Positions 1 to 7,594 of a stretch of DNA of 64,000 bases are shown one piece after another (the stretch's first letter is position 1; each line of letters begins with the position of its first letter). The DNA comes from Streptomyces sp. Edi4 (GTDB lineage Bacteria > Actinomycetota > Actinomycetes > Streptomycetales > Streptomycetaceae). Both the position numbers and the translations under genes were made by a program. The notes under the pieces are model-generated. The model did not search any database. It was not told the origin of the DNA and was given only the letters and a program-made list of their open reading frames with translations. Where the stretch lies: contig NZ_JBEJGY010000001.1 in assembly GCF_040253615.1 (NCBI RefSeq), positions 1 to 64,000 of the forward strand, written 5' to 3'.

Positions 1-373
1 GGACGAACAGGGCCTGGCGCAGCGTCTCGGCAGACATCGCCAAGCGGCATAGGGCCTGGTCCTCCTCGTAGGCGGGCGGCGTCGGCTGCTCCACGGGGAG
101 GGCAGCCAGCAGCCGGCGCAGCTCGCCGCCCGGTGCGGTGGTGTCGGGCAGCCGGTTCTCCAGGTCGCTGCGGACCAGTGCGGCGAGGGGGACGGCGGGC
201 GGTACCTCGCGGTCCGGGTCGGCCTGGCGGGCGTCGAGGAACCGGGTGAATACGGCGGGGTCGGACTGGTACATGCGCTCTCCGTGGTCGGCCGCCCCGA
301 GCGCCACGGCGGAGATGCCGGGCGCGTAGCGGCAGCGGGGGTCCTGGCAGGCGTGGAGGTCGTGGGCGAGCAC
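1..373 (-). CDS. Partial hypothetical protein at left edge
   Basis: The minus strand stays open from a GTG at 373 to the window edge, giving about 124 residues rich in Ala, Asp, Arg and Pro with two Cys near the N-terminus (ACQDPRC). The C-terminus lies outside the window. The GTG has no obvious ribosome site and abuts a hairpin at 376-410. An internal ATG at 274, preceded by GGAGAG, is an alternative start. I do not recognise the family. Confidence 0.4.
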   Translation of the reverse strand, partial: MLAHDLHACQDPRCRYAPGISAVALGAADHGERMYQSDPAVFTRFLDARQADPDREVPPAVPLAALVRSDLENRLPDTTAPGGELRRLLAALPVEQPTPPAYEEDQALCRLAMSAETLRQALFV

Positions 374-375
374 GA

Positions 376-410
376 GCGGCGCCCCGGCGGGTGGTCCGCC
401 GGGGCGCCGC
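376..410 (-). terminator. 15-bp perfect hairpin
   Basis: Perfect 15-bp GC-rich stem with a 5-nt loop (GTGGT) just downstream of the leftward gene ending at 443. It would terminate that unit. No U-tract follows, as is usual in actinomycetes. Confidence 0.7.
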
Positions 411-422
411 TACGCGGTACGT

Positions 423-453
423 GCGGTCATGCGGTCATGCGGTCATGCGGTCA
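423..453. repeat. 8-bp tandem repeat GCGGTCAT
   Basis: Nearly four head-to-tail copies of GCGGTCAT. They start at the stop codon of the leftward gene and sit between it and the hairpin. Probably slippage; no function inferred. Confidence 0.7.
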
Positions 454-781
454 GTTTTGCGTACCGGGGCTGGCGCGCGAGCATCTCGGGGTACCACGCC
501 TCCTTGCTCGCCAGGTGCGCCCCGAGCTCCAGCACCGTCGCGTCCGGCGCGGTGCGCTGCGCCGCCAGGAACGCCTCCCAGTCGGTCCACCAGATCGTCG
601 CCTCGATCGTGTACTGCTCGGTGAACCAGGTGCCCCACTTCTGGACCCGGCGGGTCGCGTTGACCGTCTCGGTGTGCGCCGCGCGATGGCAGCCGGGGTG
701 GTTCGCCTCGCGGCTGCAGGTGTACGTCGTCGCGTCCTGCTCGCGCTCTCGCGTGTACGTCGAGGTGCAGTTCGTGTTCAT
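443..781 (-). CDS. Hypothetical protein under phage-type promoter
   Basis: 112 aa, not recognised. The N-terminal half is Thr/Cys-rich with several Cys and His (CSREANHPGCHRAAH) that could bind a metal. The C-terminal half has an amphipathic Trp-rich stretch (WGTWFTEQY, IWWTDWEAF). ATG at 781 follows GGAGGAAC. The 25-bp palindromic promoter at 823-847 lies 42 bp upstream and a strong hairpin closes the unit, so this is a self-contained promoter-gene-terminator cassette like those at 49.6-51.8 kb. Confidence 0.65.
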   Translation of the reverse strand: MNTNCTSTYTREREQDATTYTCSREANHPGCHRAAHTETVNATRRVQKWGTWFTEQYTIEATIWWTDWEAFLAAQRTAPDATVLELGAHLASKEAWYPEMLARQPRYAKLTA

Positions 782-822
782 GGTGTTCGTTCCTCCCCGT
801 GGGCCGTTGTCACTACGCCCTG

Positions 823-847
823 ACCATACAACGTAACGTTGTATGGT
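823..847 (-). promoter_or_regulatory. Dispersed operator-promoter, site 1
   Basis: Perfect inverted repeat with 11-bp arms (ACCATACAACG, 3-nt spacer, CGTTGTATGGT). On the minus strand it matches the phage-wide TACAAC...GTTGTA element, with -10 TATGGT at 828-823. It drives the gene starting at 781. Being fully palindromic it could also fire rightward, antisense to the next gene, whose stop codon is adjacent. Confidence 0.75.
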
Positions 848-848
848 C

Positions 849-1349
849 TCAAGCGGGCGGCGCCGATCGGATCCGGTGGGCGGTGAGGAGGGGGCCGAAG
901 CCTAGCCACGGCGGGGTGTACGTACGCGGGGCTTGGCCGGTGCGCTCGGCGGCCACGTGCAGGACGCGGCGAAGCCCGTCGCGCCGTTCTTCTGGTCCGC
1001 GCACGCCGTCCCGTACGTCAGCGAGGACGGGACGCAGCGGGTAGGCCCAGATCGTCACCCGGCCCCGGGCGGAGGTCAGTTGGTGGCGGTCGGCGATGTG
1101 CAACCAGTCCGTGGCGTCGCACCCAGCGGACGTGGCGAGCCGGTCCACGCGGTCGCCGAGCGCATCGCCGCCGGCCGTCCAGGCGTAGCGGCTGCGCGCG
1201 CCGCCGTCGGGGCGGTGGAAGGTGACCCACAGGAAGGTCTCCGGCTCGAAGCCGCCCGCGATACCGGCGAGGACGGCCTTCTCCACCGGAGCCGCGTCGC
1301 CGGTTGGGGCAAGGGGCGCCGGCACGGGAAGAAGGGTGGGAGTGCTCAA
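849..1349 (-). CDS. Hypothetical protein, third gene of HEPN operon
   Basis: 166 aa, unrecognised. I chose TTG at 1349: it follows GAGAGG by 7 nt and lies just past the stop of the upstream HEPN gene (1352), implying translational coupling. The longer open frame to 1625 overlaps the HEPN gene and looks non-coding. The protein is soluble with a Pro/Ala-rich start and a central WVTFHRPDGG and WIWAYP-like beta-rich segment. Position suggests a role with the HEPN protein, but nothing in the sequence fixes it. Confidence 0.6.
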   Translation of the reverse strand: MSTPTLLPVPAPLAPTGDAAPVEKAVLAGIAGGFEPETFLWVTFHRPDGGARSRYAWTAGGDALGDRVDRLATSAGCDATDWLHIADRHQLTSARGRVTIWAYPLRPVLADVRDGVRGPEERRDGLRRVLHVAAERTGQAPRTYTPPWLGFGPLLTAHRIRSAPPA

Positions 1350-1351
1350 GA

Positions 1352-2422
1352 TCAGACCTCTCGCGTACCCCAGCCGGGGCGGTGGAGTGCGGGCGGTGGC
1401 GGGCTGTCGAGCTCGGTCGCGCAGGCGAAGCAGAAGTTCACCGGGCGGTCCCGGTCGGCCGCCGTGGAGACTCCGTGGACGAGCAGGCCGTGTGGGCACA
1501 ACGGGCAGGTGTAGATGCCCTCCGGGCCGTCGTACTCCTCGGCCTCCCCGTAGCGTCCCAGTATGACGGCGTTGTACTCGTGAGCCGCCTCGACCGCATT
1601 GAGAGTCGCGCTGCAGAAGAGGCATTCGACGTTGTACGTGTCGTTGATGCTGTCAGCGCCAGGGGCGTCGGTGTACCCGGGCACGACCAGTGCCCACTGC
1701 CCGCACAGCGGGCATCGGACGGTCGTACGCCGGACCGGGCCGAGCCGCGGCGCCAGGTCTTTCATGCGCTCGCGCACGTACTCCTCGATGTAGTGGAGTC
1801 CGTCGCGGACGTGTTCCATCTCCAGCTCGGCCGCGCTGCGCTCGGGCTCCTTCAGCTCGGGGAGCAGGTGCTTGTCCACGAACGAGACCAAGAAGTTCAG
1901 CACCGTGGCGGTGGTCGACGCCACCGAGGCCGCGCTCGCCTGATCTCCTACCAGCCCCCAGTGCTGCAGGGAGTTGCGCTTGGCGGCGATGTCCTTCAGC
2001 GCCTGTTCCTCGTGGCCGGCGAAGTTGATCCCCACGATGTTCTTCAGGCGCTTTCGCGTCTGGTCCGGGCTGCAACTGGACAGTGAGCCGTCCTCAAGAG
2101 CCGCGCGGGTGGCTGCTCCGGGGTCGGTGAAGACCAGGCTCCAGTGCTCCATAAACAGCCGGGCCTTGAGGAGGACTTCGGTCCCGGCAGCCAGGTGCAG
2201 CACCGCGTACTTGAGGTCCCGGGCGCTGGCTGGCCCTTCTTCGCGCTGCAGAAGCTCGACGACGCTGACGAGGTAGTCAACGCCGTTGGCCACAGGCGGA
2301 AAGTGCGGGTCGCCGGGGTACTCGACCGGGCGGATTCGGCGGGCGGCCGGCATGCGCGCTATCTGAGGCATGTCGTCGACCGGCCGCTCGTCCCAGGCAT
2401 CGGCAATGGGAGGCTGCGTCAT
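1352..2422 (-). CDS. HEPN-like protein with zinc ribbons
   Basis: 356 aa. Residues about 45-215 are alpha-helical with R149-x4-H154 (RNSLQH), the Rx4-6H signature of HEPN ribonuclease domains. The C-terminal third has four CxxC pairs (C237/240, C267/270, C306/309, C331/334), consistent with two zinc ribbons. ATG at 2422 starts 2 nt after the stop of the preceding gene, so translation is coupled. Known HEPN proteins are often RNases in toxin-antitoxin or abortive-infection systems. That role is inference here. It may instead be a non-catalytic structural HEPN. Confidence 0.7.
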   Translation of the reverse strand: MTQPPIADAWDERPVDDMPQIARMPAARRIRPVEYPGDPHFPPVANGVDYLVSVVELLQREEGPASARDLKYAVLHLAAGTEVLLKARLFMEHWSLVFTDPGAATRAALEDGSLSSCSPDQTRKRLKNIVGINFAGHEEQALKDIAAKRNSLQHWGLVGDQASAASVASTTATVLNFLVSFVDKHLLPELKEPERSAAELEMEHVRDGLHYIEEYVRERMKDLAPRLGPVRRTTVRCPLCGQWALVVPGYTDAPGADSINDTYNVECLFCSATLNAVEAAHEYNAVILGRYGEAEEYDGPEGIYTCPLCPHGLLVHGVSTAADRDRPVNFCFACATELDSPPPPALHRPGWGTREV

Positions 2423-2424
2423 CG

Positions 2425-2760
2425 TCAGGCTCCAAGGGCCTGGCGGACGCTCGCCAGTTGGGGGTTCTGCCAGGTCGGGAGGAAGTCGGGGTGGTCGCGC
2501 CATTGCTCGCCGGCTCCAGTCAGGAGGTGCCACGCTCGCTCGGCCGCCTCGGCGTTGTCCTGATCGAGGTGGAACAGGATGGACTCGGCGGTACCCGCGA
2601 GGCCGTGCTTGTTGGAGTTCGAGACACGGAAGAACCGGGCCTGGGCTTCGGGCTCCAGGGTTTCGTCGGCGAGGGCGGCGTCGTGTTCTTCATTGACGCG
2701 CAGGCTGATGAACTCGGCCAGCTCTCGGACGTCCGTAACGCTGGGGACCGTCTCGGGCAT
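2425..2760 (-). CDS. Hypothetical protein, first gene of HEPN operon
   Basis: 111 aa, acidic and helical, with an N-terminal segment resembling the short helical proteins common in Streptomyces phages and plasmids (ELAEFISLRVNEEHD). ATG 2760 was chosen over the upstream GTG because GAGGAG sits 8 nt before it. It is followed with a 2-nt gap by the HEPN gene. As the first gene next to a putative HEPN toxin it could be a cognate regulator or antitoxin, but there is no recognised antitoxin motif. Confidence 0.6.
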   Translation of the reverse strand: MPETVPSVTDVRELAEFISLRVNEEHDAALADETLEPEAQARFFRVSNSNKHGLAGTAESILFHLDQDNAEAAERAWHLLTGAGEQWRDHPDFLPTWQNPQLASVRQALGA

Positions 2761-2799
2761 CAAGTGCACTCCTCGGCTGAGGGCCGCTCAGACAAGCAG

Positions 2800-2825
2800 C
2801 CTCGTATAAGGGAATTTATACGAGG
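2800..2825 (-). promoter_or_regulatory. Palindromic operator upstream of HEPN operon
   Basis: Perfect 10-bp inverted repeat CCTCGTATAA / TTATACGAGG with a 6-nt spacer, 40 bp upstream of the first gene. The arms contain TATA-like -10 sequence, so a dimeric repressor bound here would cover the promoter. It differs from the dispersed TACAAC element, implying separate control. Confidence 0.55.
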
Positions 2826-3211
2826 GTGATGGGGGAATGTCCCCGCCGGGCCTGGGCGCCCCCCGAACGAGGGAGCGCCCCGACCGGCGCGGGCCCCACG
2901 GCCCCTGCCCGCGCGGCGGGGGCTCTTGCTTGGCGATGCTGCCGCCGCGGGCCGGCGCCTCGACGAGCGCCGGCGGGAGGGCGACCGGCAAGGGTCGGGG
3001 GGCCGCGACGCGGAAGCTCCGCCAGGAGCCGAAGCCGCCCTCATCGGCCAGCTGCCTGGCTGTCGTGGGGGCGGGCAGCAGTCCCTGCTCCTCACTCCCC
3101 GGCCACACGCGGCAACGTGGCGCCACGTCGGGGCAACTTCGCCGCGTGGCGCGGTCGCAGAGAATTAATCGGACATTCGGGGCGGCTTTGAAGGCGCCCC
3201 CGTTCATAGTG
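2826..3211. other. Gene-poor stretch with hairpins
   Basis: Very GC-rich. Open frames exist on both strands but have biased low-complexity translations and no ribosome sites. A leftward frame (3201-2788) lies directly downstream of promoter site 2 and includes ARQLADEGGFGSW, so a decayed or leaderless gene or an RNA cannot be excluded. A GCCGGCGC-type hairpin lies near 2953-2976. Confidence 0.4.
3159..3176 (+). repeat. Left arm of 18-bp inverted repeat
   Basis: AGAGAATTAATCGGACAT, an exact reverse complement of 3761-3778. It is AT-rich against a GC-rich background. Together the arms bracket the 3366-3680 gene, its promoters and its terminator. Confidence 0.8.
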
Positions 3212-3233
3212 ACCATACAACGTAATGAGGTAA
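3212..3233 (-). promoter_or_regulatory. Dispersed operator-promoter, site 2
   Basis: The minus strand reads TTACCTCATTACGTTG-TATGGT, matching the family in its right half with -10 TATGGT at 3217-3212. The 15 bases GACCATACAACGTAA are identical to site 1. It points leftward into the gene-poor stretch, so its transcript is unassigned. Confidence 0.6.
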
Positions 3234-3290
3234 TGTGGAAGCCCTGGGGTGAGTGGGGTTGATCTCTTCATTTGGAGCCGACTTGGCACA

Positions 3291-3318
3291 TTCTATATAG
3301 CGTTTCGTTGTATAGTTG
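3291..3318 (+). promoter_or_regulatory. Dispersed operator-promoter, site 3
   Basis: CGTTGTATAGTTGGG with -10 TATAGT at 3311-3316. The left half-site is degenerate (TATATAGCG). It lies 50 bp upstream of the 3366 gene. Confidence 0.65.
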
Positions 3319-3365
3319 GGCTACCGGGGCGGGGAGAAGCCCCGCCGGGAAAGGGGAGGCACCGA

Positions 3366-3680
3366 ATGAACCGCAACGAGCTGCTCACCAAGAACCGCTG
3401 GAAGGTCCGCTACTCCTACACCTGCATCTGCGACCCCACCTGCTGGTACGCGAAGAACGGGCGGCACACCGGAACGACGTACCTCAACAACGGGGAGCAG
3501 GAGCAGGGCACGGAGGCGGTAGCCGAGAGTCTGGCCCGGTTCCACCGGCACGAGGGCGTCGAGGTTGAGACGGTCTGGCAGGAGAGTGACGAGGAGCGGG
3601 ACGCGCGCCTCAAGGCCCAGCGCCGCGACGAGGCCGACGCCGCACGCGGAATTTGGTGGGGCATGGGCGGCGCCAACTAG
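3366..3680 (+). CDS. Hypothetical protein in inverted-repeat cassette
   Basis: 104 aa. ATG 3366 follows AGGGGAGG by 6 nt; the longer frame to 3249 overlaps the promoter and was rejected. The N-terminus is basic with a CICDPTCWYAK Cys pair. The C-terminal half is acidic and probably coiled-coil (ESDEERDARLKAQRRDE). It has its own promoter (site 3) and a large terminator hairpin, and the whole unit sits between 18-bp inverted repeats. Family unknown. Confidence 0.7.
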   Translation: MNRNELLTKNRWKVRYSYTCICDPTCWYAKNGRHTGTTYLNNGEQEQGTEAVAESLARFHRHEGVEVETVWQESDEERDARLKAQRRDEADAARGIWWGMGGAN

Positions 3681-3739
3681 CCCTAGGACCCCCTGTATGG
3701 CTCCCGAACGAAACGGGGGCTGTACAGGTCGTCCTAGGG
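3681..3739 (+). terminator. 26-bp-arm hairpin terminator
   Basis: Arms 3681-3706 and 3714-3739 pair at 21 of 26 positions around the loop AACGAAA, starting immediately after the stop codon at 3678-3680. The outer CCCTAGGAC/GTCCTAGGG arms pair perfectly. Confidence 0.75.
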
Positions 3740-3760
3740 CGTCGGTGCGGCACGCCCTTG

Positions 3761-3778
3761 ATGTCCGATTAATTCTCT
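3761..3778 (-). repeat. Right arm of 18-bp inverted repeat
   Basis: ATGTCCGATTAATTCTCT, the exact inverse of 3159-3176. It closes a 620-bp unit containing one gene. Confidence 0.8.
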
Positions 3779-4080
3779 CCGAGTCCACCGGGCGCCGGAA
3801 TTGGCCCGCCGTGGCCACACACGGCCGCACGTCGCAGCGCCACACGCTCCCGGGGACTGCAGGGCCCACAACGCGCCCACGCGGCGAGGCCAACACGTTG
3901 GGGTGGAGGCGCTCGCTCCTTCAACTCCCGTACCAGCGGGCCGAGTACGTAGGAGTCGATGGACTCCTCGGCCTCCAGACGCGCCGGCGGCCCGAAGCCG
4001 CTCAGTGCCTCGGTGCCGAGGCGGTTCTACGAGGCGGGCGTCGGCGCCGCGAGCAGGTGCCTGCGGCGGCCGGCTCCGGG
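3779..4080 (-). pseudogene. Possible coding remnant
   Basis: No complete gene. The minus strand from about 4022 to 3771 reads a protein-like segment (GFGPPARLEAEESIDSYVLG, then LVRELKERAP) bounded upstream by a stop and ending inside the inverted repeat. This looks like the tail of a lost gene. Evidence is only sequence character. Confidence 0.25.
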
Positions 4081-4317
4081 TTACCGCCGCGGGCGAGCCG
4101 AGGTCGGCGGCAGCGCCACCGGGACCAGGCGCAGCAGCAGCACGGGCCACGCGATCAGCAGCAGCGCGATCAGGCCCGGAAGGTTGTTCTCGAGCTCCCA
4201 CAGGTCCACTGGGTTGCGCCCGCCGCGGGACCGGGCCCGCGGCGCCAGGACGACCGCGACGGCCGACATGACCAGCCAGTTGGCGAGCCACAGGGTGAGC
4301 AGCGTGGAAGGCGTCAT
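4081..4317 (-). CDS. Small two-TM membrane protein
   Basis: 78 aa with two hydrophobic segments (about residues 5-24 and 47-70) separated by an Arg-rich loop, so probably an integral membrane protein. ATG 4317 overlaps the stop of the upstream gene (ATGA), implying coupling. The only ribosome site is GAGGGG, about 12 nt upstream. Function unknown; a two-TM phage protein could be a holin-like or exclusion protein. Confidence 0.5.
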   Translation of the reverse strand: MTPSTLLTLWLANWLVMSAVAVVLAPRARSRGGRNPVDLWELENNLPGLIALLLIAWPVLLLRLVPVALPPTSARPRR

Positions 4318-4487
4318 GCTGTGAACTTACCCCTCGTGTTGGACAACTCTCGCCCGGTGGGCAGCAGTTCCTCGAGAACACCTGTCACGGCCGTCCACAT
4401 GCGGTTCACCGTCGGTCGGCCAGGCGGGCGGCATATGCGGTACTCCCGGACGAGCCGGTACGGGGCACCGTCGATGGTGTGCAGCAC
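4314..4487 (-). CDS. Small hypothetical protein
   Basis: 57 aa from GTG 4487, which follows AGGGAG; an upstream start at 4535 is possible. It reads [18 protein letters not shown] then a helical tail ([14 protein letters not shown]). It overlaps the membrane protein gene by 4 nt. No family recognised. Confidence 0.45.
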   Translation of the reverse strand: MLHTIDGAPYRLVREYRICRPPGRPTVNRMWTAVTGVLEELLPTGRELSNTRGKFTA

Positions 4488-4595
4488 CGTGCTCCCTGCG
4501 CCATGACGGCGTCCTGGCGCGACGCTGCGTAGCAAAGTCGGGCAGTGGGGCGACGGGTTGCCACCGGAGCGTTACGAACGCGCTCGTCACTCGAA

Positions 4596-4610
4596 ATCTT
4601 GTTCCAAGAT
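4596..4610 (+). promoter_or_regulatory. Dyad upstream of LexA-like gene
   Basis: Perfect ATCTTG-TTC-CAAGAT dyad 57 bp before the LexA-like start. It does not match the GAAC-N4-GTTC LexA box well, so it may be the operator for this paralogue or for another regulator. Confidence 0.35.
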
Positions 4611-4666
4611 CCACGGCCAGTGGATACCGTCGGTGGAAGTACGACCGCACGATGGGGGGAACCACT

Positions 4667-5323
4667 ATGCACACCACCACCCTGGAGCCCGGCCAGCCTC
4701 CGGGCGCCCGCACTGCCGGGCAGCTCACCACACGCCAGCAGGCCATCATCGACTTCATCGCTGCCTTCCAGAGCGGGCACGGCTACGCGCCCTCCATGCG
4801 CGAGATCGGCGCCGCCGTGGGCCTCGGCAGCACCTCGTCGGTGGCTTACCAGATCCAGGCCCTGGAGAAGAAGCACGCGCTGCGCCACGACCCGAACCGG
4901 CCTCGCGCGTACGTCCTTCCCTCGGACGGGCGGACGGCGCACCGGCCCACCGTGGCCCGGGTGCCGCTCCTGGGCCGCATTGCCGCCGGCGCCCCGATCC
5001 TGGCGGAGGAGGACGTCGAGGACGTGCTCGAGGTGTCTCGCAGCCTGGTCGGCGAGGGTGACCTGTTCGCCGTGAAGGTCGTCGGCGACAGCATGATCGG
5101 CGCAGCAATCTGTGATGGCGACATTTTGACCATGCGCCGTCAGGACAGCGCCGATCACGGCGACATCGTGGCCGCGATGATCGACGGAGAGGCCACCGTC
5201 AAGCGCTTGAAGCGGGAGGACGGCCGTGTCTGGCTCATGCCGCACAACCCGGCGTACGCGCCCATTCCCGGCGACGACGCCGTCATCCTCGGCAAGCTCG
5301 CCGCGGTGATGCGCTCCTACTAA
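4667..5323 (+). CDS. LexA-like repressor/protease
   Basis: 218 aa, typical LexA length. The winged HTH (about 21-85; [25 protein letters not shown]) is followed by an S24 domain with the Ala107-Gly108 cleavage site, Ser142 (VGDSM) and Lys179 (ATVKRL), all present. ATG 4667 is chosen because GGGGGA precedes it; the ATG at 4652 lies upstream of that site. Family members bind operators as dimers and self-cleave on RecA filaments, so this copy may link the element to the host SOS response. It is transcribed alone and ends at a strong hairpin. Confidence 0.9.
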   Translation: MHTTTLEPGQPPGARTAGQLTTRQQAIIDFIAAFQSGHGYAPSMREIGAAVGLGSTSSVAYQIQALEKKHALRHDPNRPRAYVLPSDGRTAHRPTVARVPLLGRIAAGAPILAEEDVEDVLEVSRSLVGEGDLFAVKVVGDSMIGAAICDGDILTMRRQDSADHGDIVAAMIDGEATVKRLKREDGRVWLMPHNPAYAPIPGDDAVILGKLAAVMRSY

Positions 5324-5332
5324 CACCCGTCC

Positions 5333-5367
5333 GCCGTGGGGTGATTGGCCACCAATCACCCCACGGC
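5333..5367. terminator. Bidirectional 16-bp hairpin
   Basis: Perfect 16-bp stem with a 3-nt loop between the convergent LexA-like gene and the zinc-ribbon gene. The stop codon of the latter (5356-5358) lies inside the right arm. Confidence 0.85.
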
Positions 5368-5574
5368 GCCGCTGGAGCGGGCCTCCCTTCCGTCGACCTG
5401 GGCGGCGGAAAGGATGCCCTGCTCGGCCCGATCGGCCTTCCACGCCGCGTACAGGATCGGGTCGCCGGTCCACCAGTGGCAGCGCCCGCAGTAGCCCTCT
5501 TCGACGTCCTTCGGGTGCCACGACTCCATCGCGCACTCCGGGCACACGATCGACGGCCACGGATCGCCGGTCAT
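5356..5574 (-). CDS. Small zinc-ribbon protein
   Basis: 72 aa from ATG 5574, after GAGGAGG. Two CxxC knuckles (CPEC and CGRC, about residues 11-32) surrounded by Trp/Gly residues make a single zinc ribbon, followed by a helical Ala/Glu tail. Small zinc ribbons like this are frequent in Streptomyces phages and may contact DNA or protein partners. No enzymatic motif. Confidence 0.7.
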   Translation of the reverse strand: MTGDPWPSIVCPECAMESWHPKDVEEGYCGRCHWWTGDPILYAAWKADRAEQGILSAAQVDGREARSSGAVG

Positions 5575-5645
5575 GGGGCCTCCTCCTCGGTGTTGATCTG
5601 CGTGCATCGTACGAAAGGCGCGCGGCCGCGCGCGATGATGGACCC

Positions 5646-6251
5646 GTGAACGCTCGCGACCTCGAACTCACCCTTGCTGCCGCCCGGGCTGTCGGCCCCT
5701 GCCCGCCCGACGAGGAGGCCGCCTGGACCGAGCAGGTCCGCGCCCGGGCGGTGAGCCTCTACACCCTGGCCGACACCGTCGGGCAGGACCTCGCCCGCCT
5801 CGACTCGGCGAAGCAGTTCACGGCCACCCTGCTTAGCGTGCGGCTCGAGGCGACCAGCACCCGCGGCCTCCTGCTTCTGCGCAACACCTCCGGTGAACTG
5901 GAGCACTTGCGCACTGACCGCGGCGACTCCGACGCCGGCCGGGCGATGATCGAGCGCGCCCGTGCCCTGGTCGGGCACCGGCTGCGGGTGTACCGCCTCA
6001 ACGAGCAGATGTCCGGCAACGCCAATCGCCAGGTGCGTACCGTCGTCCACCTCGCCGACCACGGCCCGGACAACGACCCGATCCACGAGCACGCCGCGAA
6101 GGACAACGTCCTGGCCGCCGCCGAGGGCGACAAGGAAGCTGCGCGCCGGGCCTGGCAGGACGCCGGGCTGCCCGACACCGGATCGGTGTCTGTGCGGCAA
6201 CTCGCCACAGCCCTGTCGCACCTGCCGGACGCGGACGCCCTGCAGCCGTAG
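5646..6251 (+). CDS. Hypothetical helical protein
   Basis: 201 aa starting with GTG 5646 and only a weak ribosome site. Predicted mostly helical, with many short Ala/Leu/Arg helices and a His/Asp-rich stretch (HLADHGPDNDPIHEHAA). No domain recognised. It is divergent from the zinc-ribbon gene and closed by an 18-bp hairpin. Confidence 0.6.
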   Translation: MNARDLELTLAAARAVGPCPPDEEAAWTEQVRARAVSLYTLADTVGQDLARLDSAKQFTATLLSVRLEATSTRGLLLLRNTSGELEHLRTDRGDSDAGRAMIERARALVGHRLRVYRLNEQMSGNANRQVRTVVHLADHGPDNDPIHEHAAKDNVLAAAEGDKEAARRAWQDAGLPDTGSVSVRQLATALSHLPDADALQP

Positions 6252-6272
6252 CCGCCGCGGCCTACGATGGGC

Positions 6273-6315
6273 GGCCTGGGTGCGGCCCCGGTTCCTGCGG
6301 GGCCGCACCCAGGCC
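6273..6315. terminator. 18-bp perfect hairpin
   Basis: Perfect 18-bp stem (GGCCTGGGTGCGGCCCCG arm) with a 7-nt loop between convergent genes; serves both strands. Confidence 0.85.
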
Positions 6316-6328
6316 TATCCCAGGCGGG

Positions 6329-6730
6329 TCAGGCCGCAAGGGCGGCCGGTCCCGTGGGGGTCGGGTCGGTGGGGCTGCGGTCGATGCCGTCGGGGGCGAC
6401 CAGGCGCTCCAGGAATGCGGCGATCAGCTCGACCGGTACCTCGCCGGTGAACGTGGCCGACCAGGTGCGCGGCTTCGCCGGGACCGCCAGCAGGGCCTCG
6501 TCCGGGCCTACTTCGAAGGTCACCGCCTCGACCCGCCACAGCACGTCGGTGCTGGCGTAGGCGGCCGACTCGGGCTGGAACACCAGCCGCGCCGCCCCAC
6601 CGGGCGCCACCAGCTGGCAGTTCGCCGACGGGTCGCTGTGTGCGACCCAGCCCGCCGCCAGCAAGACGTCCATCGCCACCGACGGCTCGCCCTCGTCGGC
6701 CTGGAGCGCGGGTATGCGGGTGCGCGTCAT
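6329..6730 (-). CDS. DUF317-like protein
   Basis: 133 aa. The C-terminal half (VGPDEALLAVP, WSATFTGEVPVELIAAFLER) matches the conserved pattern of Streptomyces DUF317 proteins as I know them. It contains roughly one half of the usual two-part protein. ATG 6730 follows GGGGAC. A plausible promoter lies at 6794-6823. Function is unknown for the family. Confidence 0.6.
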   Translation of the reverse strand: MTRTRIPALQADEGEPSVAMDVLLAAGWVAHSDPSANCQLVAPGGAARLVFQPESAAYASTDVLWRVEAVTFEVGPDEALLAVPAKPRTWSATFTGEVPVELIAAFLERLVAPDGIDRSPTDPTPTGPAALAA

Positions 6731-6793
6731 AGTCAAGTCCCCTTTGTTCATGTCCCGGCGGAAATGCCCGGCTACCGGTTCCGGGTGACCAGG

Positions 6794-6823
6794 ACCGTAG
6801 CTCGACCACCCGAACCACATCAA
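6794..6823 (-). promoter_or_regulatory. Putative housekeeping promoter
   Basis: Minus strand TTGATG, 18-bp spacer, TACGGT, about 65 bp upstream of the 6730 start. Fits the sigma-70-like HrdB consensus. Confidence 0.45.
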
Positions 6824-7348
6824 CGCCCACCAAAAGATGCCGAATTGGACTTGATAAGAGGGTGGCGGCGTCTTTGCGGACCGCCCGCCGTCCACCGCGC
6901 CCACCGGCCTCGTCGCTGCCTTGCTTCCTTGATCGACCACGACCTCCCGCAACGACCTCAGCCCATGACAGCGCGCCCCGACGAAAGCTGTCGCCCGACA
7001 GGCGGCGCACGGGAGGTTCGGCCCGCCCCCGCCGGCCCCAGCCACGCTTCCATACTTTTAATCGTCACGGTCCAGGCCACCCGAGACTCGGCAGCGTTGG
7101 TGCTGTCCACCAGCGACAGTTGACGACGGTGCCGCGCGCGAAGCGAGCCCAGCCCGCGACGCCGTTGGAGACCCGCGGCCAACTGCCGGCGCTCCTCCTT
7201 GCTGCTTGCGTTTGCTCCGTCCCCTCGGCGGAGCTGCACCCAACAGACCGGCCCGCGTGGTGCGTTGAGCCCCATGCGGCTGCTGTGGTATCGCGCGCAC
7301 GTGTACCGACAGAAGACCACCATGCCCCTGACCTGCAACAACGCTCTA
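6824..7348. other. Non-coding stretch before iteron cluster
   Basis: No frame with a ribosome site and protein-like composition was found on either strand. Together with the following 246 bp it makes the longest gene-free interval of the left arm, next to the presumed replication genes. Confidence 0.5.
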
Positions 7349-7570
7349 CTAAGGGGCGGAAAACTATCCCGTAGGGAGCGGAAAACCGGCCCTTAGCCCT
7401 GGCCAGGGCTGACGCCCCATCTGATGCCTTGCCCGACCGGCTGGTTGATCATTCGGCGGCAAAACCTGAGAGTGCACGAAGCAAGGGGCCATTTTCCGGA
7501 GAAGGGTCAGCTACTGTTCCGCCGGTAGGGGTTGTTCATCGGAGCTAAGGGGCAGAAAAGTGTCCCTTAG
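7349..7570. repeat. Iteron-like palindromic repeats
   Basis: Three 26-bp copies of CTAAGGG-(GCGGAAAAC core)-CCCTTAG at 7349-7374, 7371-7396 and 7545-7570. The first two overlap and are phased by 22 bp. A diverged copy in inverse orientation lies near 7487-7512. The last ends 24 bp before the start of the first winged-helix gene. Candidate replication origin or autoregulatory operator. Confidence 0.7.
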
Positions 7571-7594
7571 CGCACGCGGACGGAGCACAGCGGA

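Noticed and set aside
2788..3216. Leftward frame directly under promoter site 2
   Set aside because: Its start overlaps the -10 region and the translation is Arg/Pro/Ala low complexity; kept only as a possible decayed gene or RNA.
3565..4506. 313-codon rightward frame over the terminator and inverted repeat
   Set aside because: It reads through a large hairpin and the small leftward membrane-protein genes, and its translation is Arg-rich without domains.
4565..4610. Canonical LexA box before the LexA-like gene
   Set aside because: Only partial matches such as CGAAC without the spaced GTTCG partner; a different dyad is present.
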